Origin: Ctena decussata | Lineage: Eukaryota > Mollusca > Bivalvia > Lucinida > Lucinidae | NCBI GenBank assembly: GCA_963989385.1 | Contig: OZ022501.1 | Coordinates: forward strand, 94,596,979 to 94,660,978 | DNA: 64,000 nt | Direction: 5' to 3' | Shown here: in pieces, positions 12,701 through 22,935 of the stretch | Position numbering within the stretch: the first letter of the stretch is position 1 | Layout of the letters: the number at the start of each line of letters is the position of its first letter | Notes under the pieces: model-generated | What the model saw: the letters and a program-made list of their open reading frames with translations, nothing else | What the model was told of the DNA's origin: nothing | Database searches by the model: none | Translations under genes and position numbers: made by a program

Positions 12701-15700
12701 AAAAAAATATAAATTCAACCTCGGGTTTAAACTTACGGAAAACTGTCTGGATGCTGATGCTTTTAGATTGGTGTATCGCACAATAAACCATAAATGTCAT
12801 CGCTATAATCTGAGTTCCAGTGGGGCATACTGTTTACCCAAATACAAATCTACTAACCTTTACCCCCACAATGCTTATTATTATTTAATATACCGTATTT
12901 AATATCCATTTCAACAGAATTCCATCCAAACAGAGCAAAGATAAGACTAAGTGTGACCGTCTTGAACAGATTGCAATATTTTGCCAAACCATTTTAAGTG
13001 CAACTTTTGTGTGCATTGGTGTGTGCATGCATGTGCATGTGCGAGCCTTATAGTCACCTGTTGCCTTAAGCCCTTAATATATATTTCATAGTCCAGTGAT
13101 TTTGCCTTATACAGGGGTCAGCCTAGGGTTCTCTGGTAGAGAGAAGTTTTGCAACATTTTCTGAATTTCAGGGAGAAGTTTTATCCCAAATTTTGGATTT
13201 TCCATATGTTTTATACATTTTGACTTCTCCCTCAGCACAAATGAAAAAAGGTCAGCAATGCTTACTAGATACCCCCTGCACAGTAATGGTCTGTAAAGAA
13301 AACTTGCTTGTTCTAGACAAAAAAACTACAAAGGGGAATAAGTTTAATAGAATTGGCTCCTAGAACTTAATTTTGTTTTATAAATGTTTATCTTGTGGAT
13401 GTCGTTCTTCCTGCAAAAGTTTATGAAATTCTATTATTGCCTTTACAAGATCTTGAAAAAAAATAAATAAAAATAAAACAGCCTTTTTTCATTTGAGTTT
13501 CAAAGTGAATCTAATAGAATTGGGCCCTAGACCTTAATGTGACTTGAAAATGAGATCAAGGTCACCAAAATCTAATCACTTCTTTCCCATTTCCTAATGC
13601 TGTATCTGTACTAGTTTGGTCAAATTTCATCCATTGATTCATGGGATAATGTGCACACAAGGCTCATTTTTAGAGTCTTTATAATGTAGTGACCTTGAAA
13701 ATGAGGTCAAGGTCACCAAAATCTAATCACTTCTTTCCCATTTCCTAATGCTGTATCTGTGCTAGTTTGGCCAAATTCCATCCATTGATTCATGAGACAC
13801 ACAAGGCACACAAGCTTTTTCCTATCAAAATTTGAGTTTCAAAGTGCCATTGTGACCTTGAAAATGAGGTCAAGGTCACTAAAATGTGATCACTTTTTCC
13901 CCCTGTTCCAATGATGTATCTGTGCTAGCTTGGTTGAATTCCATTTATTGATTCATGAGATAGAGTGCATACAAGGCTCACTTTTAGAGTCTGTATAATG
14001 TAGAAATTCCAGCCATCCATTCAAGATATAGTGTGCACACAAGCTTTTTTCTATCAAATTTTGAGTTTCAAAGTGCTGGTATGACCTTGAAAATGAGTTC
14101 AAGGTCACCAAAATGTAATCACTTCTTTCCCCTGTTCCACTGATGTATCTGTGCCAGTTTTGTCAAATTCCCTTTATTCATTCATGTGACAGAGTGCACA
14201 AAAGGCGCCCTATTAGAGTCTTTATGATCAGACTGATCATGATGTAGTGACTTTGAAAATAAGGTCAATGGTAGGGGTGTAACAATACATCGGACTATCG
14301 ATATATCGCAATAGTGACACTGGCAATAGTCACTATCAATAGGGAAAGCTGCAATATCAATACTATCGGCAATAGTGTTTCCAATATCGCAATAGTTTCA
14401 ATAGTTTCTAGACATGCATCTTTTCCTTGAAGGAAGTATTTTTAACTAAAAGAATAATAGGAATGGATGTGTTTTAGCTTGCACTGGATGCCAAAGAATG
14501 GAAAATATAACATTTTCTGGTATTTTGTTGTCATGTTGAGCACATTGTGAATGACAGTCAATAAATAATGATTTTTAGCCACCAACTTATGTGAACAAAC
14601 AAGATTTTATACATAAAAGCAGAATTTCTGGATAAGAAAGCTGTGTCCAATAGTTATTGCAATGCATCGCAATAGTAACCTGCAATAGTAATAGTATTGC
14701 AATAGGGATTTCTGCAATAGTAATAGTATTGCAATAGTCATTTTGGTCTGCAATAGTCACCCCTAGTCAATGGCACCAGACTCTTATCACTTCTTCCCCA
14801 TTCAGGCCCGGATCCAGCCCATCACGTACTGGTGGGGCTCTGGATAACTGGTGGGGCTGGGAGATGCCAAAATGTAGTTGTGTGGGGGAGAGGGCTTGAA
14901 AATATGACATATTAATGGTTCAATTTCAAGAGAAAATTTTTAAATATTTTTACCTTGAAATATATGTTGTGATATCTCATTAGAATCGCCTCCCCGAGGT
15001 GATTCTAATGAGATTTCACAACATATATTTTGTATATTTTGATCTAACCACATTGGATATTTTTTCTCAAACTGTCATCAGATGCTTCTTATTATCTGGA
15101 GGCCTACATATTATACATAACACAGAGGCCAACTGGCGGGGCTGCAGCCCCAAAGCCCACCCCCTGGATCTGGGGCTGCCATCCAAATGATTTACCTGTG
15201 CTAGCTTGTTCAAATTCCAACCATTTCTTAAAGAGGTAGTGTGCATACAAGCGTTTTACTGCCTAGAGTATTTATAAGGCAGTGACCTTGAAAATGAGGT
15301 CAAGGCCATCAAAATCTAAACACTTCTTTCCCCTGTTCCAATGATGTATCTGTGCTAGCTTGGTAAAATTCCAGCCATTGGGCCAAGAATAGTGTGCACA
15401 CAAGCTTTTTTCTATCAAAATTTGAGTTTCAAAGTGCCGATCTGACCTTGAAAATGAGGCCAAGGTCACAAAATTCCATCCAAATGATTTACCTGTGCTA
15501 GCTTGTTCAAATTCTAACCATTTCTTAAAGAGGTAGTGTGCATACAAGCGTTTTACTGCCTAGAGTATTTATAAGGCAGTGACCTTGAAAATGAGGTCAA
15601 GGCCATCAAAATCTAAACACTTCTTTCCCCTGTTCCAATGATGTATCTGTGCTAGCTTGGTAAAATTCCAGCCATTGGGCCAAGAATAGTGTGCACACAA

Positions 15701-18700
15701 GCTTTTTTCTATCAAAATTTGAGTTTCAAAGTGCCGATCTGACCTTGAAAATGAGGCCAAGGTCACAAAATTCCATCCAAATGATTTATCTGTGCTAGTT
15801 TTGTCGAATTCCAGCCATTGGTTAAACATATAGTGTGCACACAAGCGTTTATCTGCCTTAAGAAATTTTACATAAAAAAATTGGCCCCTATCCTTTATTT
15901 TTTCTTATGTAGGTTCACCTTACTGATATCAATGGGTCTGCAGAAATTGATGGATATCCATCACTGTGTTTCCAAGATAATGGGAAATAAAATCATTGTA
16001 AACAACTGGGTAATACCCCGCCACTGCAAACCAATACCCCTTCTTTTACCCTTTATACATGTACCTGGTTTTTTGTTGCTTTGTTTTTGTGTTGTTGTTG
16101 TTATATTTTGTTGTTATACATTTCATGGAGGGGGGGGGGGGGGCAGATAATCTCCTTGGGATTTATTTTGACTAGCAGGGGGGGGGGGGCAGATAATCTC
16201 CTTGGGATTTATTTTGACTAGCCCTGCTGGGAGCTTTTATTGCTTTGACCATTTGCAGTAAATTTCAGAAAAAATTCTTTTCAACCCCGATTGATGGATT
16301 TTGTTATAAATCTATACCCGTGGCTTGGGCAGATAACCCCTGGGGACAAAATTTTGATCCTGATGTAGGAAGTTCATTTTGCCTTCATGATTTGTTGTGA
16401 GTTTCAGAAAAATCCCTTTCTACTGGTATTTCATACACATTTTCTTACAATTTTTTACATGTTCATGTATATAGCCCTGGGGCAGAGGCAGATAACCTCT
16501 GGGCATGACATTTTGATCATGACAGCAAGCTCATATTACCAACCGGTTAATGTGTTGCAAGTTTCAGGAAAAACCTGTTCATCTCTGATTTCGAACAACT
16601 TTTTTTCTTCATAATTTTATACATGTACATAGCCCTGGGGCAGGGGCAGGTAACCTACATGGACTAAATTCTGCATTTAATAGAAAGCTTAGTTATTTCA
16701 ATCATTTCTGTGAAATTTCATTAAGATCTACCCAAAGTCTGATTTTTTTAGATTTTTTCATGATACATGTATATAGCTTGTGTCAGGGGCAGATAATCAC
16801 TGGCAGACAAAATTTTGATCACGACAGAAAGTGTATAATAATATAATTTATATGATAATTTGTTACATGTTTCAGAGAAATCCCTTTCAACTCTGATTTT
16901 ATACATTTTTTTTTTGTTATTTAATATATGTATATAGCCTCAAGGGCAAATAACTCAGGCAGACAAAATCTGCCTGTAATAGAATGGTAGTGTTACTTCT
17001 ATCATTTCTGTGAAATTTCATCAAGGTGTCTCAAAGTATAAAGGAACTACAGACCAAAAAATATTTTTAAGACCTTGACAAGGGCAATAACTCCATCACA
17101 AAATATCGAAATAAGCCCATTAACAATCCCAACCGAGATATTCCCAAGACCAATGCACATGCAAAGTTTGACGAAAATCTGTTAGTAAATACTCATGTTA
17201 TCGAACGGAAATGAAGTGCTCACAGAGGACGGATGGACAGACATAGATGGACGGACACACGGACAGCCAGCAGGAAAACATAATACCCCGCCACTAATGT
17301 ATTAGTCTAACCACCCTAATACCTCCTGTACTAACAGAAAAATGATTTGCTGTGGCTAGCCACTCTAACCAATTTAACCACTTAAAGCTACACGATATTC
17401 TGTACCAAAACAAAGCCACACAAACCCAATTTGTAAGAATGGACACACAGATGGACAAGGTGAAAACAGTATACCCCACCACAAACAAAGTTTGCAGGGG
17501 TATAAAATAGGGAGAAGTCTGTCAGCTTAGGGGGCATGTTTCTGCCACATCTCCCTCAAGGCTGGCCCCTGCCTTATAGTTCATGGATTTACCTTATACT
17601 TCAGTTAATGGTTTGGGCTGACACTGTGAATGACCTCATACTCAGGGGTCAGCCTAAAGGGAGAAGTGGGAGAAATAGTCTCCCTAAGCTGACTGACTTC
17701 TCCCTATTTTCTGCTGAGGGAGCAGTCAAAATGTATAAAACATACAGAAAATCAAAAATTTGGGATAAAACTTCCCCTTGAAATTTAGAGAATGTCTCGA
17801 AACTTCTCCCTGTCTGCTAGTCTAGAGACCCCTGCATACTGGTTGTAGATCAGTGTGACCTATATTTCTGTAATTTTATATTTCTATCAGTATTTTATAG
17901 ATTTGCCTTATACTTTGCTTAACGGTTTGGGCTTACACTAGGTATGATCTCATCTTAGCTGAGGGTCAAAACCTTATTCATGGTCCAGTGATTTTACCTT
18001 ATATTTCAAACATTATTTCAAGGATTTGCATTATACTTGGGTTAATGGTATGGGCTGATACTGTAATGACCTCATACTAATTATAGGTCAGTGTGACCTA
18101 TATTTCATATGCCAGTGAATTTGCATGCTACACATATTTCTAACACTTTTACCTGGATTTGCATTATACTTGGGTTAATGATTTGGGCTGACACTGTGAG
18201 TGACCTCATACTTATTGTAGGTCAGCATGACCTATATTTCATGGTCCAGTGATTTAAGCCAACATCTCAAACACTATTTCATGGATTTGCATTATACTTG
18301 GGTTCTTGATTCGGGCTGACACGTTGAGTTTCCTCATACTTTATGAGGTCAGTGTGACCTATGTTTCATGGTCCAGTGATTTTAATCAATATCTCCAACA
18401 CTGTTTAATGGATTTGCATCAAACTTGAGTAAATGCAATTGGCTGACACTATGAGTGACCTCATACTAATTCAGTGATTTTTTCACTATTTTGGGAATGG
18501 TGCCGGTGCCTACAGAACTGGGAAAAATCGTGTTGTATTCTCCTTAAATTTGGAATTTCAGAAACACCTTTATTGGCTCAAGAAGTGGGATAGGGGTCAT
18601 CAAACTGAATATATGATATCTAAATTTAATTATAGCTATATATCTGCCAGTTCTCTAAGCATGCAAGTAAATTTATGCTTGTAGAATGGTCCCTAGAAAA

Positions 18701-21494
18701 ATTCTTCCTGCAACTGGGAATTTTTCAACTTGCAGTTGGGAAAAAAAGGCACTATTTTGAATTGGGACTGGTGCCTTTTATGGGCACCAATTATATAGAG
18801 AAAAAATCACTGTAATTGTAGGTCTGACAGTGTGACTTATACTTCATGGTCCATTGATTTAACCGAAATATCTCAATATTTCACTGACTTGTATTATAGG
18901 TACTTGGTGTAATGGTACATTCACATACAGTGATTTACCTCATGCCACTTCTAGATCACTGTGACCTAAGCCATTGTAGAGGTTTGAATTATTCTTAAGA
19001 GAACTGTTTTTTTTTCTGACACTGCACTTGATTTCATTTCACTTAGCTGGTGTTAGAGTCAAGTTCCCGTAAGTCGTGTTTTATTGCCTGTTAACAATTC
19101 TTGTTGTATATTTATTATAATAGGGAGATTTCTACATTTTCATGTCACATGATGAGTGCATTTTGTTTTGTATTTGCGCATTATAATCTTTGCCCAGTGA
19201 TTAAATATAAATTTAGCCATCTTACTTCACAAAAGACTGAGGCATGAACCAGTCTTCCTAAGTTTGTTAGTTTAAGAGGGCCTCTTTTATGAATACTTTT
19301 ATAAATGTATATTATGAAATATTCTTATAAGTAAGTCGTGTTTTATTGCCTGTTAACAATTCTTGTTGTATATTTATTATAATAGGGAGATTTCTACATT
19401 TTCATGTCACATGATGAGTGCATTTTGTTTTGTATTTGCGCATTATAATCTTTGCCCAGTGATTAAATATAAATTTAGCCATCTTACTTCACAAAAGACT
19501 GAGGCATGAACCAGTCTTCCTAAGTTTGTTAGTTTAAGAGGGCCTCTTTTATGAATACTTTTATAAATGTATATTATGAAATATTCTTATGAATAAAACT
19601 GGTTCTAATGATTGTTGAATTGGGTTAGGGAAGCTGTATAGGTAGCAAACTGGTATAGGGTAAAACCATCGAAGTTGGGACGGACATGTAATTACGGACG
19701 ATTTACGATATATGCTCTAATAAAATAATATTTTCTGGTTTCATTTCTCTTTCTTTTTTTCTAGCCCTGTATGTAAAATGCAGCCAAATGAACTGGAAAC
19801 CAGCTTAATGGGTAAACAGCGCAACGGTAGCAAAACAAAGCTTAACCAATGAGATATTAGGAGAGATCTCTTTCACTGAGACCTTGAAAAAATGGTATCG
19901 TCAAAAGCAGTGAGCTCGAGGGTCCACTGACACAAATAAGGCTAAATCCTATTTCAAACTTCTTCATTAATATACCCCTTTCTGAAATGATATTAATTTT
20001 ATACCTCACAGTATTCTAAAGAAATTTTGCCTATTTTGGCACAAGATGGGGAAAAATATGTGTCCGAATTTCCCTGAAAATAAATTTAATTTCGGACATC
20101 ACTCTTTTCTTGTTCTCTGTTGATCAAAACTTCCTGCACAGGAGGACTGTACTAGTCTGATGACACTGATTCAGTGCACACTGTAGTTACTTTGTGTATA
20201 CTGGAATCTTTGAGTGTCTTGAAACATTTTACTTCTTTTAGAATGACAGTCTCATTCAAGATGTACTGTAGCAAGAAGGACAAGCTACCGTTTTCTCTCA
20301 TCCCCTTTTAAACCAAAAGGCCCTTATGTATACATTATTTCAAACCTTTTATGAATTAAATATCAAGAGTGTTCATTAGCTACTTGATGCTATCTTATCC
20401 TGGATTATCGTCTTCCCTCCTATCTACTGTATTTGCAAAATTTAAATGTATACATCTTCAAACTAAGGCAGGCAGGTTGACTATAGGCTTGGGCATCACT
20501 CTAACCCATTTTACCCTCCTTCTCTCCCACACTTCCACTTCTTATTTTCCCCTACCCCCAGTTTTCTCTCATTTTTCATTCGTTTCTTCCTCTTCTTTCA
20601 CCCCTTGGTTCCACCTCTCACCTTTGGTCTCCAGTCCTTATAACTCCCACCCTACCACCTAGATTGCCTAGTCGCTGTATCAAGGGACCTCACATATATG
20701 TTAAGGTGATACGATATAAAACTGGTATATTTTAATAAGTCACTGCATTTGAAATTGTAGTTTTATGTTCATTTTCTAATGTTATTTGTGTATAGTGGAG
20801 TTTGGGAGGCGTAAAAACTATCATTTAAAAAAAAAAAATTCACTGTCCGAATTTCCCTACCTCTGTCCGTACTTCCCTGTCTTCAACCTTACAGTTTAAC
20901 CAATCGAAAGCATGCTTATTACATCACTGGGACATCTCTAAAGCGATCGCCATTGATTCTTTCACGTGGCGGTAAGGGAATGCATGGTTTAAAGTCGTCT
21001 CCCGCTGAGGTCCCTCAAAAGCATCCAAACTTCGATGGTTATACCCTAGGTAGTGAAACATGTTGTGAACAGGTATGAGACCTGCGCGATCAAGGCGTGA
21101 AATGACATTCACAATGAGAGAAACATCCAACACTCCCCATTTCCCAGCCCAGTAATCCAGACTTGTCATCTTGATTCTCTCTTGTGCAATTCCCAAGTTT
21201 TCTACCTATTAGTCTCCCTTATGCATTACCTCTGCTGAGGGGAAGATTCTGCTTCCCTGAAAAACTGGCAAGCCCATTCTTTGCAGCCTTTTCTTCCTTC
21301 TTCTCTGTTATCAGGAGATCAACATCTTTAGAGAGAAAATTCTCAATTTGTCCTCCTAGCTCTAGAACTCGTCTACTTATTCTTGCCTTTAAAGAAGCAT
21401 TGTTAATGTCCAGATAAAAGGTCTGACCATTGTAGGGTAATTTTGCAAAACTCAATTTTCGGCGAGCACGGCCACTGCTGGGAGTCGAGTTCAT
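5356..21494 (-). CDS. DBF4: DBF4 homologue, regulatory subunit of CDC7 kinase (complete, two coding exons)
   Basis: CDS is join(5356..9788, 21230..21494) on the minus strand: 265 + 4433 nt = 1566 codons with stop, 1565 aa. DBF4 binds and activates CDC7, which phosphorylates MCM helicase at replication origins in S phase. All three family motifs are present in order: motif N (BRCT-like, about residues 18-66, with GQTFYLD and LGGQIENFLSKD), motif M (about 168-203, IKVED then YRPLFKQF and SPFDV) and motif C (CCHH finger, C229, C232, H243, H249). The splice joins AGAG|GT... to CAG|GTCAAGC and recreates the SRG-(Q/K)-hydrophobic run expected after motif N. The remaining ~1300 residues are low-complexity and S/N/Q-rich, making the protein over twice the length of human DBF4 (about 675 aa) and closer to fly Chiffon. 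Identity is firm from the motifs; the single-intron structure is read from splice sites and phase, not from transcripts. Confidence 0.93.
10248..12223. mobile_element. HL2 Helitron-like element in DBF4 intron
   Basis: The left end CAAGAGGCCCAAATGGGCC contains a GGCCC hairpin and is followed by TATCGCTCACC. The right end has a TATGGCCCTTCGGGCCA stem-loop followed by GGTGAGCTAA. Internal units of about 274 bp (for example 10604 and 10878) carry TTTTTAGTAACAGAGGCCAA and GGCGGCCATCTTGGA. A degenerate ACGGACGCACG microsatellite at 12138-12178 precedes the right end. Confidence 0.75.
12224..13111. other. Intronic stretch without recognised repeat
   Basis: AT-rich, apparently single-copy in this window. 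It contains a minus-strand GTAAGTTT donor-like site near 12735 after a short open stretch. No match to a known exon was seen. Confidence 0.4.
13112..13237 (+). mobile_element. MITE A, left part (split copy)
   Basis: Starts CAGGGGTCAGCCTAGGG and stops after TTCTCCCTCAGCA. The missing right part is found at 17504-17571; the intact copy at 17640 shows the two parts belong together. Confidence 0.75.
14272..14765. mobile_element. hAT-type MITE with 8-bp target duplication
   Basis: The ends TAGGGGTGTAAC and GTCACCCCTA are short inverted repeats. The flanks 14264-14271 and 14766-14773 are both GTCAATGG, an exact 8-bp duplication typical of hAT transposons. The interior is rich in GCAATAGT repeats and has no transposase. 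Confidence 0.85.
14805..15180. mobile_element. Inverted-repeat element with nested palindrome
   Basis: The ends CAGGCCCGGATCCAGCCC and CCCCTGGATCTGGGGCTG are approximate inverted repeats. Inside, 14955-15035 is a hairpin (CTCATTAGAATC / GATTCTAATGAG) similar to the MITE C centre. Confidence 0.5.
16129..16233. repeat. Poly-G tracts with 50-bp duplication
   Basis: Two poly-G runs, each followed by the same CAGATAATCTCCTTGGGATT segment. Confidence 0.7.
17504..17571 (+). mobile_element. MITE A, right part (split copy)
   Basis: AAAATAGGGAGAAGTCTGTC through GGCTGGCCCCTG completes the copy begun at 13112. Confidence 0.75.
17640..17833 (-). mobile_element. MITE A intact copy with 6-bp flanking repeat
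   Basis: CAGGGGTCAGCCTAAAGG to AGAGACCCCTG (194 bp), flanked by CATACT on both sides. It is in reverse orientation to the other copies and is the reference for the split copy 13112/17571. Confidence 0.75.
18472..18812. mobile_element. Inverted-repeat element CAGTGATTTTTTC
   Basis: The termini CAGTGATTTTTTC and GAAAAAATCACTG are exact inverted repeats, flanked by TAATT on both sides (5 bp). Inside are GGTGCCGGTGCC and GGCACCAATT. Non-autonomous; inserted in the IR3 array. Confidence 0.75.
19069..19592. repeat. 262-bp tandem duplication
   Basis: Two nearly identical copies begin GTAAGTCGTGTTTTATTGCC at 19069 and 19331. The second ends in GAATAAAACTGG, which resembles a poly(A)-signal tail. 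Confidence 0.85.
19593..21229. other. DBF4: Intronic stretch next to DBF4 exon 1, no recognised gene
   Basis: It contains TGTCCGAATTTCCCT-type short repeats near 20065 and 20845 and an unrecognised 90-codon minus-strand ORF at 20924-21196. No confident exon or mobile element was seen. Confidence 0.4.
21230..21494 (-). CDS. DBF4: DBF4 coding exon 1 (motif N)
   Basis: Starts at ATG 21494; an in-frame TAA-TGA pair lies 12-17 nt upstream, so no longer start is available without another exon. Encodes 88 residues plus the first base of a Gly codon. Residues 1-17 are Ser/Arg-rich. Residues 18-66 are the DBF4 N motif, with Y-N-G-Q-T-F-Y-L-D, then L-G-G-Q-I-E-N-F-L-S-K-D and L-L-I-T. It ends LSR-G at the donor GTAATG (21229-21228), phase 1. 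In vertebrates the same LSRG sequence is followed by a short segment completing the BRCT-like fold; here that segment opens the distant second exon. Confidence 0.93.
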
Positions 21495-21850
21495 ATCTAA
21501 AATTCATTAGATGCGAATGTTTTTCATGTGGCTCAGAGAAGCAGACATAGACATATAGTTTACTGTAACACTTTTTGCTTTTACTGCGAGAAATTCGCTT
21601 TTTATTGGAACTTTTCAGTGCACAAAAAATTCTCTCCTTTCGCTGGAAATGGTCTGCTTGAATTACCCGCCCTTAGACGACTTACGGTCAATCTAAACAC
21701 CGCAATGTTGTTATGGAATCCAGCCGTGATAGGCTCACCGTCAACGGTGTATGTAATCGCATGTCCAAAATATCTTCTTGAACACATATTCACCTTTAGA
21801 GGTCGTATACTCAGAGAAAAAAAGATTGGCAAATGATACAGTAAACTCTC
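21495..21850 (-). promoter_or_regulatory. DBF4: Probable DBF4 5' UTR and promoter
   Basis: This is the sequence directly upstream of the DBF4 start codon. On the minus strand a CCAAT box lies at 21608-21604 (about 110 nt before the ATG) and a GC box (GGGCGG) at 21672-21667. No clear TATA box was seen. The TSS is not determinable. Overlapping ORFs on both strands (21528-21836 plus, 21602-21832 minus) are unrecognised and may be chance. Confidence 0.4.
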
Positions 21851-22082
21851 ACAATCCTGCCCTCAAAATCAAAAGGAAGCACACACACAAAAATTCACTA
21901 ATTAGTTCACTGAAGACACACATGATAAACCGAATAAGCAGCTCTTTTCCAAGCAGGTGGTCATTCTGTTACCCTAATTAAAACCAGCAGCATCATCTAT
22001 TTCTTCGAACACAAGGGCACTATACTGGTCTACACGTGTACATGAAGATTATGGAGATGTCAGCGGAACTTCTAATTTATGG

Positions 22083-22370
22083 TAAAGGTAAAGGTTTCCC
22101 ATAGCCTAGTAGCCGTAAGGGCAGTGTGGGAGAGAGGCCCACTGTATCTGGGGCACAGCATGTGAAAGGCAGAGCCCATTCTTCTCCTTCCCTGCCTTAT
22201 CCTTCCATGATTCGAAAAAGCAGTAGCCATTTACTGATGGGTTGACAGAGTTTAATTTCCAGTTGTCGGATGGCGAAGCCTGGGTTCGAACTCGCAATCT
22301 TCCTGTGACTTCTGCACATAACTAAGCGTCTCTAACCACTTGATCACAGCGCCTCTTTCTTCTTAAATAC
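22083..22370 (-). mobile_element. tRNA-derived SINE, family 1
   Basis: Read on the minus strand it opens GAGGCGCTGTGATCAAGTGG (box-A-like, ending GGTTAGAG) with box B GAGTTCGAACCC (complement near 22279-22295). The body contains GGCAGAGCCCATTCTTCTCC, shared with 57228-57482 and, more diverged, 39415-39652. Confidence 0.7.
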
Positions 22371-22555
22371 AGCACCACATTTTGTGTTTGGGCCATCGAC
22401 TAACGTGGCTATGACTGCGGAATGGGTATTGGACAGGGAAGCACTGGCATGCTTTATTATTGTTGTTTTTACCAGACCAAAACAGAGCATGTTTAATGGT
22501 TTATGAAATTGTGGTTTTTATTCTGAGACAATTTTACCTACGAGTTTATACTGAA

Positions 22556-22740
22556 GTGTGAGTGAGTGTAAGTTAACTCGGGTTTAACGGCCACATTGGT
22601 CTTACAGAGATGGGACCATGGTTTAAAGTCTAGTTAATCTGAAAGACAGGAGAAGCAGGGAATCAAATCTGCACCCCCTGAAGTGAACTAAAGGATACAC
22701 CAGAGTTCTTTGGACTGCATCCTTAAGGCTTAGCTAGTAG
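22556..22740. repeat. Possible SINE fragment
   Basis: It has GAGTGAGTGTAAGTTAACTC and GGGTTTAACGGCC, a pattern common in SINE tails, and a box-B-like GGGAATCAAATCTGC. Weak call. Confidence 0.3.
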
Positions 22741-22935
22741 AAATCCTGTAAGAACCACCAATATTCATATATGTCATGTAATTATTTAACCCTTTCCTTT
22801 TAAAAAGTAATTAACTTTTTAATGGGAGTAGCAAAGCTCAATCTTGTTCACATTCTGGGATTCAAATATGTCATACAAGTACATGGCCCTTGAGGATGCC
22901 AGTGAACTTCAGGACCAGAAAAAAAAACAAAAAAA

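Larger units (their letters stand above)
13540..15850. repeat. Tandem array with AGGTCAAGGTCA motifs
   Basis: Units of about 150-300 bp contain TGACCTTGAAAATGAGGTCA, CACTTCTTTCCCCTGTTCCA and GTGTGCACACAAGC. Two units at about 15178-15474 and 15475-15771 are nearly identical (297-bp spacing). The array is interrupted by elements at 14272 and about 14805. Confidence 0.75.
13238..17503. mobile_element. HL7 composite Helitron-like insertion
   Basis: Inserted in MITE A between CCTCAGCA and AAATAGGGAG. The left region has ACTAGATACCCCCTGCA. The right terminus is a stem-loop with arms ATACCCC/GGGGTAT and inner CAAAC/GTTTG. Inside are an array with GACCTTGAAAATGAGGTCAA, a hAT-type MITE, a second inverted-repeat element, poly-G tracts and GGACGGAT-type microsatellite tails (17223-17260). 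Two right-end-like modules (17223-17297 and 17437-17503) suggest a compound history. Confidence 0.6.
17572..18990. repeat. About 130-bp tandem array with IR3 (ERE-type) palindromes
   Basis: Units share TTTCATGGTCCAGTGATTT, GGATTTGCATTATACTTGGG and GGCTGACACTGTGAGTGACC. Perfect AGGTCAnnnTGACCT sites lie at 18085-18099, 18219-18233 and 18346-18360; near-matches occur around 17848 and 18951. The array is interrupted by MITE A (17640-17833) and an element at 18472-18812. Confidence 0.75.
9789..21229 (-). other. DBF4: DBF4 intron 1, 11.4 kb, repeat-filled
   Basis: Bounded by donor GTAATG at 21229 and acceptor CTTCAG ending at 9789; both flanking exons are phase 1. Contents from left to right: little-recognised sequence to 10247, an HL2 element, about 0.9 kb of unassigned sequence, MITE A split by an HL7 composite, a tandem array with IR3 motifs, a 262-bp tandem duplication, and about 1.6 kb of unassigned sequence next to exon 1. 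No additional DBF4 exon is needed to complete the conserved motifs. Confidence 0.85.

Noticed and set aside
15272..15844. Two nearly identical 91-codon minus-strand ORFs
   Set aside because: They arise from the 297-bp tandem duplication in the HL7 array.
20369..20662. 97-codon plus-strand ORF (Ser/Leu/Phe-rich)
   Set aside because: Derived from a pyrimidine-rich tract in the DBF4 intron; no domain or splice context.
22083..22370. Functional tRNA gene
   Set aside because: Box A and box B-like motifs are present but the cloverleaf is not intact and the unit continues into a repeated body, as expected for a SINE.
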